Shown piece after piece: positions 57,246-64,000 of a stretch of DNA of 64,000 nucleotides; positions within the stretch are counted from its first letter, which is position 1, and the number at the start of each line of letters is the position of its first letter. Position numbers and translations under genes: made by a program. Source of the stretch: Polyangiaceae bacterium (GTDB lineage Bacteria > Myxococcota_A > Polyangia > Polyangiales > Polyangiaceae); contig JAICUB010000009.1 of the NCBI GenBank assembly GCA_025936045.1, positions 1-64,000 of the forward strand, read 5' to 3'. The notes beneath the pieces were generated by a model. It saw only the letters and a program-made list of their open reading frames with translations. It made no database searches and had not been told where the DNA came from.

Positions 57246-57833
57246 CGCCGCCCGGACGCGCTTCGTCCAACAGCGGTCGCCAGGCTTACCTCGTGCGTCC
57301 GGCTCGGAAATTCCGGGGACGTCGGTTCTGCGGCCGCTCGCGCACGAAGTGTTCAAACGTCGTGCAACGTCGCACGGGGAGCTCGCGCCGAGAGCTTCCG
57401 GAATGGTGGGCCCGCTGGAACGGCGGCCCGCTGGACGCTCACGCCGCGGCCCCGCGGTCGCCCCTGAAAAATCGACCGGCTCCGCGCGGAAGCTGCCTGG
57501 CAGCGGGAGCGTCGGTGTACTCGCGCCGTTCGACAGAGCGGTGTTGCGGCGCGGGAACGACTCCGTTGCTTCGGTCGCATCAATCACTCCAAAGTGCGGT
57601 GTTCACCCCCCGGAGTAAACATCGCCGTTCGCCGCTTGCACGAAGTTCGACGCGAGGCGAAGCTACGGAAACAGCGCGTAAATCGCCTGAAGACGCCTGG
57701 ATTTTCCGGCACCGGCGACGCATGTACGTTGGGTTATCACCGAGTGAGCGCCTTACTCACGAACAACCACTGAAATGCGATAGTCGCTGTTTACCAACCG
57801 ATCTACGGCTCGTTTTTCGGTTAGATTAGTCAC
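57246..57833. other. 588-bp intergenic region upstream of the xylanase gene
   Basis: No gene-like frame is seen; short open frames here have poor codon bias. The last 140 bp are less GC-rich than the rest and contain small inverted repeats (GTGAG...CTCAC near 57746-57762 and AACCGA...TCGGTT below). They probably hold the xylanase promoter and operator. No consensus sigma-70 promoter is convincing. Confidence 0.6.
57796..57822. promoter_or_regulatory. Inverted repeat before the xylanase gene
   Basis: AACCGA (57796-57801) and TCGGTT (57817-57822), 15 bp apart, ending 11 bp before the ATG. It is placed to act as an operator or as a 5' UTR hairpin. No adjacent regulator suggests the binder. Confidence 0.4.
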
Positions 57834-60815
57834 ATGCGACGATTCATCGGCTTGCGTGCGGTCCTGGGGTTCTTGGTGGTCGGGTGTACCGGGGCGGATG
57901 TGGGCAGCGGCGTGCCGACGGGCACCACTTCACAGGCGCTCACACAATGTCAGGGCGACGACAATGACGCCCCCAGCCCCTGCCAGGCCCACAAGGATCC
58001 GGCGTTCGCCCTCGGACGCTCGGGCTGCGAGAGCCGGAGGCTCGTGGGCGCGGCGTCGAACAACAGCGCGCTCGCGACCGACCCGACGTACGTGACCACG
58101 CTCGGCAACGAGTTCACCTACGTGACGCCTGAAAACGCGATGAAGTGGGGCACGCTCCAGCCGGTGGACGCGACGCACTGGGACTTCACCCAGGCCGACG
58201 CGGTCGTCGCAGCCGCACGAGCCGCGCACCAGGCCATCAAAGGCCACACGCTCGTCTGGCACCAGCAGCTGCCGCCCTTCATCACCGACGCGCTCTCGCC
58301 GGCCGACTTGCAGAAGGCGATCAACGCGAACATCGACACCGTCGTCGGCCACTACCGCGGCCAGCTCCGCGCCTGGGACGTGGTGAACGAGGCCATCGAC
58401 GACAGCGCGAACCTGCGTGACTCGGTGTTCTCGCGCGCGTTCGGCGCGGACTTCATCGCCGCGGCGTTCAAGCGCGCGCACAAGGCCGACCCGAAGGCGA
58501 AGCTCTTCTACAACGACTACGGCACCGAGGTGCAGAACGCGAAGAGCGACGCCGTGTTCGCGCTCGTGAAGGGGCTCGTCCAGGCGCGGGTACCGATCGA
58601 CGGCGTCGGTTTCCAGATGCACCTCGACGCGCGCTTTCCGCCCTCGGAGCAGGCGATCATCGACAACTTCAACCGCTTCGCCGCGCTCGGCCTGCGCGTG
58701 AACATCAGCGAGCTCGACGTGCAGGTGCGGAACGTCGTCGATACACGCGCCAACAAGCTCGCGCTCGAGAAGCAGATTTATCACCGCGTGGTCGCCGCGT
58801 GCGCCGCGGTGGAAAAGTGCGAAGCCGTCACGACCTGGGGCTTTACCGACAAGTACTCCTGGATCGACACCACGTTCGGCGCGGACGATCCGCTCGAGTT
58901 CGACGAGAGCTACGCGCGCAAACCCGCGTATTACGGCATGGTCGACGGCTTCGAAGGCGTCCCCGCGGATGCCGACGGCACGCCGCCGAACCTGATCGCG
59001 AACGGGAGCATGGAGGCCGGCACCGACGGCTGGTTCGGCTTCGGCATTCCCTCGGTCAGCCTCGGAAAGCGCGAGCATACGGGTGACCAGGCTCTCCTCG
59101 CCGAAGGTCGCACCGACACCTGGCAGGGCCCCGCGACCGACATCACCGCCGTCGTGCGCCCGGGCTTCGTCTACGACGCTTCGGCCTTCGTGTCGCTCAA
59201 GCGCGACAAGCACAACGTCGGACAACCCGTAGAGCTCACGGCTCAGGTCAGCTGCGACGGCCAGCCCGCGCAGTACGTCACCGCGGCCTCGGGCACGGCG
59301 CACAAGGACGAGTACACCTCGCTCGACGGCACGCTGACGCTGCCGCTCTGCAACATCACCCAAGCCGTCCTTTACGTGCAGGGGCCGCCCGCGGGCGTAG
59401 ACATGCTGGTCGACGACGTGGCGCTCCGGCAGATCGGCGAGCCGCTCGGCGCGAACGTCGTCACGAACGGCACGTTCGAGAGCGATATCTCCGGCTGGTT
59501 CCCCTTCGGCAGCCCGACGCTCTCGCAGACGACCGTCGCGCATACCGGCACGGGCGCCATCCTCGCGGCGAACCGTACGGCGACCTTCATGGGCCCCGGC
59601 TACAGCTTGCTGCCGCCCGTCACCACCGACGGCGCGACGTACCTGATGAGCGGCTGGGTGCGCGTCAACGGCGCGGCGAGCGCGCCCGTCTCGATGACCG
59701 TCACCTCGACGTGCGACGGCGCCCAGGCCTTCACGCAGGTCGCCGCCGGCACGGCGAACGACCAGGGCTTCGTCCACCTGAGCGGGAGCTATGTCGTTCC
59801 GCCGTGCAATAACCTGTCCTCGCTCATCATGTACTTCGAGGGTCCGGCCTCGGGCATCGACGAGATCGTGGACGACGTGTCGGTGCAGCAGCGGCTCTCG
59901 GTTCCCGTCCTGCCGCCGCCCCCGCCGCCGCAGCGCACGAACCTCGCCGGCAACGGTGACTTCGAGCTCGGCGCCAACGGCTGGGTGCCCTTCGGCGGCA
60001 ACGTGTCGCAGACCAACGCCTTCGTGCACGGCGGCAGCTTCGCGGGCGTCGACATGAACCGCACGGCGAACTTCATGGGTCCGTCGTACGTGCTCCCGTC
60101 GGGTCCGGCGAGCTACGACGTGAGCATCTTCGCGCTGCAAAACTCGGGCAGCGCGATCACCCTCGCGCTCTCGGCGAAGACCACCTGCAACGGCGCGGAC
60201 AACTTCCCGTTCCTCGGCGCGGCGAGCGCGACGTCGGGCGCGTGGACCAAGCTCTCCGGCTCGTTCACGCTTCCGACCGGCTGCACGGCGGCGCAAATCT
60301 ACGTGCAGCAGCTCGACGGCTCGACGAACCCGGACCTCTACGTCGATGACTTGGTCGTCAACGCGAGCAGCGTCACGAACTTCTCGGGCAACCCCGGCTT
60401 CGAGTCGGGCACGAGCGGCTGGTTCACGTTCGGCGGCGGGCTCACGCAGAGCTCGGCGTTCGCGCACTCCGGCAGCTTCTCGGGCCTCAACAGCGGGCGT
60501 ACGGCGAGCTTCAACGGCCCGGCGTTCTCGTTCCCGACCGGGGCGGGCACGTACACCGCGTCGCTCTGGGCGCTCCAAAACTCCGGCTCGAACTTCCCGT
60601 TCGTGCTGTCGGCGAAGACGCACTGCAACGGCGTGGACAACTTCCCGTTCCTCGGGCAGGTGAACGCGGCGTCCGGGACGTGGGTACAGCTCTCCGGCAG
60701 CTTCACGGTGCCGGCGAACTGCACGGAAGTGACGCTGTTCCTGAACCAGAACGGCGGCTCCACGTTCCCCGACATGTACGTGGACGATCTCGTGGCGGGC
60801 GTAGTCCTGCCCTGA
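57834..60815 (+). CDS. GH10 endo-1,4-beta-xylanase with four C-terminal carbohydrate-binding-like modules
   Basis: 993 residues. Lipobox VVGC is followed by a Cys-containing lead. The GH10 barrel spans about residues 40-370: TPENAMKWGTLQP, GHTLVWHQQLP, acid/base Glu186 in WDVVNEAID, YNDYGTE, GVGFQMHLD, nucleophile Glu293 in NISELDVQ, and TWGFTDKYSWI. Four beta-sandwich modules then start near residues 383, 540, 701 and 843, each opening with N..SMEAGTDGWFGFG-type sequence and ending with D(M/L)YVDDLV. They resemble CBM4/9 or CBM22-like domains. Modules 3 and 4 are very similar, so a recent duplication. It cuts xylan while held on the cell surface. A terminator follows. Confidence 0.93.
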   Translation: MRRFIGLRAVLGFLVVGCTGADVGSGVPTGTTSQALTQCQGDDNDAPSPCQAHKDPAFALGRSGCESRRLVGAASNNSALATDPTYVTTLGNEFTYVTPENAMKWGTLQPVDATHWDFTQADAVVAAARAAHQAIKGHTLVWHQQLPPFITDALSPADLQKAINANIDTVVGHYRGQLRAWDVVNEAIDDSANLRDSVFSRAFGADFIAAAFKRAHKADPKAKLFYNDYGTEVQNAKSDAVFALVKGLVQARVPIDGVGFQMHLDARFPPSEQAIIDNFNRFAALGLRVNISELDVQVRNVVDTRANKLALEKQIYHRVVAACAAVEKCEAVTTWGFTDKYSWIDTTFGADDPLEFDESYARKPAYYGMVDGFEGVPADADGTPPNLIANGSMEAGTDGWFGFGIPSVSLGKREHTGDQALLAEGRTDTWQGPATDITAVVRPGFVYDASAFVSLKRDKHNVGQPVELTAQVSCDGQPAQYVTAASGTAHKDEYTSLDGTLTLPLCNITQAVLYVQGPPAGVDMLVDDVALRQIGEPLGANVVTNGTFESDISGWFPFGSPTLSQTTVAHTGTGAILAANRTATFMGPGYSLLPPVTTDGATYLMSGWVRVNGAASAPVSMTVTSTCDGAQAFTQVAAGTANDQGFVHLSGSYVVPPCNNLSSLIMYFEGPASGIDEIVDDVSVQQRLSVPVLPPPPPPQRTNLAGNGDFELGANGWVPFGGNVSQTNAFVHGGSFAGVDMNRTANFMGPSYVLPSGPASYDVSIFALQNSGSAITLALSAKTTCNGADNFPFLGAASATSGAWTKLSGSFTLPTGCTAAQIYVQQLDGSTNPDLYVDDLVVNASSVTNFSGNPGFESGTSGWFTFGGGLTQSSAFAHSGSFSGLNSGRTASFNGPAFSFPTGAGTYTASLWALQNSGSNFPFVLSAKTHCNGVDNFPFLGQVNAASGTWVQLSGSFTVPANCTEVTLFLNQNGGSTFPDMYVDDLVAGVVLP

Positions 60816-60837
60816 GCAGCGGCAGCCCGAGGCGCCT

Positions 60838-60880
60838 GACCGCCGCGCTCCTCGTGAGGGGGGCGCGGCGGTTCGGTTTT
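60838..60880 (+). terminator. Intrinsic terminator after the xylanase gene
   Basis: CCGCCGCGCTCC (60840-60851) pairs with GGGGCGCGGCGG (60860-60871), with one G-U pair and an 8-nt loop, then TTCGGTTTT. It starts 25 bp after the stop codon. Strong stem plus T-rich tail. Confidence 0.75.
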
Positions 60881-60986
60881 GTCGTTACACGCGCGAGCCG
60901 AGCGTGAGGCAAGAGGCCGTTGGGCGACGGCCGCGAGGCTCGAGCAGGGGATTTAGCCCAGCCGAATCGGCTTATGCTGCGCCCGC

Positions 60987-62906
60987 ATGCCACGCCACCT
61001 CGGCTCCTTCACGCTCCGCCCGCTCGCAATCGCCGCTCTGCTCGGCGCGGGTTCGTGTAGTCCCGCCGCGAGCGCCCCGTGTCCGAACGTCGCTTCGGAC
61101 GCGGCAGAGCGCGACGCAGCCAAGCCGAGCGCGAGCGTGGCGGCCGCGCCCACGGCGGCCGACGCCGACGCGTTCGTACGGGAGACAAACGCGGAGCTAC
61201 GGCGCCGCACCGAAGACGCCGACCACGCGGCGTGGGTGAAGGCGACGTACATCACGCCGGACAGCGAATTTCTCGACGCGAAGGCGCGCGAGGCGATGCT
61301 CGAGTTTCTGACACGCGCCATCAAGGAGTCCGCGCGATTCGCGGGCGTGCCGCTCGCGCCCGACACGGCGCGGGCTCTCTACCTGCTCCGCTACTCGGCC
61401 GGCTTGCCGGCGCCGAGCGACCCGACAAAGCGCGCGCGCCTCGCCGAGATCGAGACGGAGCTCGAGAGCGCGTTCGCGAAGGGCAAATACTGCTCGCCGA
61501 AACTCAAGGGCAAAGGCGAGGACAAGACGGGCGATTGTCTCACGCTCGACGAGCTGAACCACGTGCTCGAAAAGGAGCGCGACTACGACCTCCTGCTCGA
61601 GGCCTGGCGCGGCTGGCACACTGTCTCGCCGGCGCTGCGCAAGCCGTACGGCGAGCTCGTCGAGCTCGGGAACGACGGCGCGCGCGAGCTCGGATTTCAC
61701 GACATGTCGGAGATCTGGAAGGGCGGCTACGACATGAGCGCGGACGACTTCGAGCGGGAGACGGCGCGGCTCTGGGACGCGGTGCGGCCGCTCTACGAAA
61801 AGCTCCATTGCTACGTGCGCGCGCGGCTCGCCAAGCGCTACGGAGCCGACAGAGTACCGAAGGAGGGGCCCATTCCGGCGCACCTGCTCGGAAATATGTG
61901 GGCGCAAAGCTGGGCGGGGCTTTACCCGCTGCTCGAGCCGTACCCGGGTCACGGCGGCGTGGATCTGACGAAAGCGCTCGTCGAGCACAAGTACGACGCG
62001 AAGAAGATGGTCGCGACTGCCGAGCACTTCTTCGTCTCGCTCGGGATGGCGCCGCTGCCGGCGACCTTTTGGGAACGGAGCCTGTTCGTGAAGCCGCGCG
62101 ACCGCGAGGTCGAGTGCCACGCGAGCGCGTGGGATTTGGGACTGAGCGGCGATTTACGCGTAAAAATGTGCATCCAGGTCGATGCGGGCGACTTTTTGAC
62201 GATTCACCACGAGCTCGGGCACGACTTTTACTACCAGCAGTACCACTCGCTCCCGCCGCTCTTCCAAAGCGGAGCGAACGACGGGTTCCACGAGGGCATC
62301 GGCGACACGATCGCGCTCAGCGTGACGCCCGCGTACTTGAAGGAGATCGGGCTCGTCGAGCGCGTGACGGACGATCCGAAAGCGGATCTGAACGCTCTGC
62401 TCGATCGAGCGCTGCACGCGATCGCGTTCTTGCCGTTCGGGAAGCTGCTCGACGAGTGGCGCTGGCGGGTGTTCGACGGGCGTACGCCTCCCTCCGCGTA
62501 CAACCAGAGCTACTGGGAGCTGCGGCGGAAGTACCAGGGCGTCGTGGCGCCCGTGGCGCGGAGCGAAGCGGACTTCGACGCGGGCTCGAAGTATCACGTC
62601 GCGGCGAACGTGCCGTACACGCGCTACTTCCTGGCGCAGATCCTCGAGTATCAGTTCCACCGGGCGCTCTGTCGCGCGGCCGGGCAAACGGGGCCGCTCC
62701 ACCGCTGCTCGATTTACGGCAACGCCGACGCGGGCAGGAAGCTCATGGCGATGCTCGAGCTCGGCGCGAGCAAGCCGTGGCCGGACGCGCTCGCCGCCAT
62801 TTCGGGCGAGCGGGCGATGGACCCGAGCGCGATCCTCGACTACTTCGCGCCGCTTTCGGCGTGGCTCGACGAGCAAACCAAAGGGGAACGTTGCGGCTGG
62901 GACTGA
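60987..62906 (+). CDS. M2-family (ACE-like) dipeptidyl carboxypeptidase, lipoprotein
   Basis: 639 residues. A signal peptide with lipobox GAGSC anchors the enzyme outside the cytoplasm. The zinc site is HELGH (408-412), with the third ligand Glu436 in EGIGD. WAQSWAGLYPLLEPYPG, FFVSLGMAPLPATFW, FYYQQYHSLPPLFQSGANDGFHEG and YTRYFLAQILEYQFHRALC are all hallmarks of angiotensin-converting-enzyme-type peptidases. It would remove dipeptides from peptide C-termini, fitting a protein-feeding lifestyle alongside the trypsin-like protease. ATG 60987. A single catalytic domain, like bacterial AnCE/XcACE rather than the double human somatic form. Confidence 0.93.
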   Translation: MPRHLGSFTLRPLAIAALLGAGSCSPAASAPCPNVASDAAERDAAKPSASVAAAPTAADADAFVRETNAELRRRTEDADHAAWVKATYITPDSEFLDAKAREAMLEFLTRAIKESARFAGVPLAPDTARALYLLRYSAGLPAPSDPTKRARLAEIETELESAFAKGKYCSPKLKGKGEDKTGDCLTLDELNHVLEKERDYDLLLEAWRGWHTVSPALRKPYGELVELGNDGARELGFHDMSEIWKGGYDMSADDFERETARLWDAVRPLYEKLHCYVRARLAKRYGADRVPKEGPIPAHLLGNMWAQSWAGLYPLLEPYPGHGGVDLTKALVEHKYDAKKMVATAEHFFVSLGMAPLPATFWERSLFVKPRDREVECHASAWDLGLSGDLRVKMCIQVDAGDFLTIHHELGHDFYYQQYHSLPPLFQSGANDGFHEGIGDTIALSVTPAYLKEIGLVERVTDDPKADLNALLDRALHAIAFLPFGKLLDEWRWRVFDGRTPPSAYNQSYWELRRKYQGVVAPVARSEADFDAGSKYHVAANVPYTRYFLAQILEYQFHRALCRAAGQTGPLHRCSIYGNADAGRKLMAMLELGASKPWPDALAAISGERAMDPSAILDYFAPLSAWLDEQTKGERCGWD

Positions 62907-62976
62907 CGCGCCGAACCCCGAGCACGGGTTTCTCCGTGCGGCGGTGACGTACGGCTGCGAGCTCGCTCGAAGCCTT

Positions 62977-63579
62977 TCAGGCGCGTGAGGGCGCGTGGCG
63001 GCCGTGCCAGACGTGACGGTGCGCGAGCTCCGGTTCCTCGTTCACGAGGTCGAGGAAGAGCGCGCGATAGTGCACGATGGCTTGGCGGAGCTCGTCGACG
63101 TCCGGTCGGGTGCCGCGCTGGACGTTCGCGGTCGCGAGCGCGCGCGCCGCGCGATAGTGCTGCACGACGGCCGCGTGCTCCACCGAGAGGTCGGCGACGC
63201 GCTGGTCGAAGTGCTCCTGCTCGTAGCCGCGCGCCTCCATCACGGCTTTGATGAGCGCGTCGGCGCGCTGCACGGCCGCGGCCGGGTCGTCGAAGAAGAA
63301 GCTCTCCACCTGGTTCCAGTTGGCGGTGAATTGACGGCGCTCGCGCTCGCGCAGCGGGCGCAACTCGAGCGAGCGAATGCGGCGCTCGCGTGCGAGGAGC
63401 TCGCGGTCCGCGCGCGTTTCGCTCCCGAGATCGTCGACGGCTCGCTCGTACTCGGGACCGAAGCGGTCCACGAGCTCCGCATGGCGGCGCCGCTTGTTAT
63501 TTACGACGACCAAGCCTACGACGAGCAAAAGCACCGCGAGCGCTACGACGAGCACGAGTAACTGAGTCGAATTCGGCAT
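62977..63579 (-). CDS. Single-pass membrane protein with long helical domain
   Basis: 200 residues. An N-terminal anchor (LLVLVVALAVLLLVVGLVVV) is followed by NKRRRHAELVDRFGPEYERAVDDLG and a long charged helical region rich in Arg/Glu (LLARERRIRSLELRPLRERERRQFTANWNQVE). This layout and the RFGPEYERAV segment recur in uncharacterised proteins of myxobacteria and actinobacteria. No enzymatic motif. It probably has a structural or scaffolding role under the membrane. ATG 63579; 31 bp separate it from the next gene upstream, so the two may be co-transcribed. Confidence 0.75.
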   Translation of the reverse strand: MPNSTQLLVLVVALAVLLLVVGLVVVNNKRRRHAELVDRFGPEYERAVDDLGSETRADRELLARERRIRSLELRPLRERERRQFTANWNQVESFFFDDPAAAVQRADALIKAVMEARGYEQEHFDQRVADLSVEHAAVVQHYRAARALATANVQRGTRPDVDELRQAIVHYRALFLDLVNEEPELAHRHVWHGRHAPSRA

Positions 63580-63610
63580 CGGCCTCTCCGTTTCCCTGCG
63601 TGACTGCCGG

Positions 63611-64000
63611 TCACTGGTCCTTCATGTAAGACGGTTCGTCCGCAATCGAGTCGAGGCGCATGAGGCCCTGATCGTCGAGCCAGCGCTGGTAGCGCTCGAT
63701 GCGCCGGCGGATCTCGAGCGGTGAAAGTCCGAGCTCGTTCGGGAGCTCGGCGGCGCCGGGCGTCGCGGCACCTTTACGGTCGCGCTCGGGTTCGGCGAGC
63801 GCGCCGTGGGCCGCGAGGTCGAGCGGGTACGTCCGCGCTCCGGTTTCGTCGAGCGGCGCCGGGGCCGGGCCGTCGTCGAGCGCCGCCGCCGCCTGCGAGG
63901 GCCAGGCGAGCACCACGGGCGCGCCACCGGCCGCGACGACCGACGCGCGCCCGAACGCCACGAGCGTGAGCGCGACGGCCGCCGCCAAGCCGACGGCGCC
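63611..64000 (-). CDS. Membrane protein fragment (start beyond the right edge)
   Basis: The frame is open to the window end, so only the C-terminal 129 codons are visible. They comprise part of a hydrophobic segment (GLAAAVALTLVAFG), an Ala/Pro-rich stretch, and an ending LGLSPLEIRRRIERYQRWLDDQGLMRLDSIADEPSYMKDQ with a charged amphipathic helix. No family recognised. It lies 31 bp before the preceding membrane-protein gene on the same strand and may share its operon. Confidence 0.5.
   Translation of the reverse strand, partial: GAVGLAAAVALTLVAFGRASVVAAGGAPVVLAWPSQAAAALDDGPAPAPLDETGARTYPLDLAAHGALAEPERDRKGAATPGAAELPNELGLSPLEIRRRIERYQRWLDDQGLMRLDSIADEPSYMKDQ

Noticed and set aside
57246-57833. 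Small plus-strand frames in the gap before the xylanase gene
   Set aside because: Poor codon bias, no ribosome site and no recognisable sequence.
57930-60623. Very long open frame antisense to the xylanase gene (about 900 codons)
   Set aside because: It exists only because the xylanase gene has almost all G/C third positions; the protein is Arg/Ala/Val-rich with no fold, signal or codon bias.

Overview
This is a GC-rich chromosomal window. It most resembles a member of the Polyangiales (Sorangium/Polyangium-type myxobacteria). The inference rests on gene content, not on any database match: many secreted lipoproteins with long Gly/Ala/Ser/Thr linkers, C-terminal tails of the MYXO-CTERM kind (Cys, hydrophobic stretch, Arg cluster), five or so Ser/Thr protein kinases, one-component regulators in almost every intergenic space, and secreted plant-polysaccharide enzymes. 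I saw no rRNA, tRNA, CRISPR array, insertion sequence or prophage gene.

Layout. 1-10 kb: kelch lipoprotein (cut by the left edge), carbohydrate-binding-like lipoprotein, very long repeat-rich surface lipoprotein, quinone-oxidoreductase-like protein, secreted trypsin-like protease, orphan nikR, and a GH5 glycanase lipoprotein. 10-20 kb: TetR/tautomerase divergent pair with a clear operator, two divergent von Willebrand A proteins, an FAD monooxygenase, and a TonB-dependent receptor facing a TonB protein. 20-28 kb: a small lipoprotein divergent from a RegB/RegA-type redox two-component system, a short lipoprotein coupled to a CapA-like phosphoesterase, a kinase-HDOD-GAF fusion, and an OmpA porin ending in strong terminators. 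28-40 kb: heparinase-type lyase, a TetR-controlled MFS efflux/YcaQ-type DNA glycosylase operon, kduI downstream of a kinase, a LuxR-type regulator, and an ECF-like sigma factor coupled to a kinase that carries an anti-sigma zinc finger. 40-51 kb: LysR/alcohol dehydrogenase-like pair, hydrolase, MarR with a thioesterase-SnoaL fusion, and transglutaminase-like and other lipoproteins. 51-64 kb: a 1673-residue kinase-ATPase-GAF-PAS protein, CsbD, a STAS-like protein, a four-module GH10 xylanase, an ACE-like M2 peptidase and two small membrane proteins.

How the genes work together. Three themes recur. First, polymer foraging: GH5, GH10, heparinase-like lyase, KduI, serine protease and M2 peptidase, mostly lipid-anchored or secreted. 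Second, signalling by protein kinases placed directly beside, or fused to, output modules (sigma factor, HDOD, GAF/PAS, KduI). Third, small self-contained divergent regulatory cassettes (TetR-tautomerase, TetR-MFS-YcaQ, LysR-MDR, MarR-thioesterase), each with a palindrome visible between the genes.

The strongest candidate for an under-described system is 31.3-34.3 kb. There a drug-efflux pump is translationally coupled (GTGA overlap) to a YcaQ/AlkX-type crosslink-unhooking glycosylase. Both lie under a TetR repressor whose operator sits in the spacers of two overlapping divergent promoters. Secondary candidates are the sigma factor/zinc-finger-kinase pair, the kinase-HDOD-GAF fusion, and a two-copy dispersed repeat at 40.7 and 50.4 kb.

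All function calls come from reading translated sequence and motifs by eye. Starts were chosen from signal peptides, Shine-Dalgarno-like sequences and overlaps, and are flagged where uncertain.
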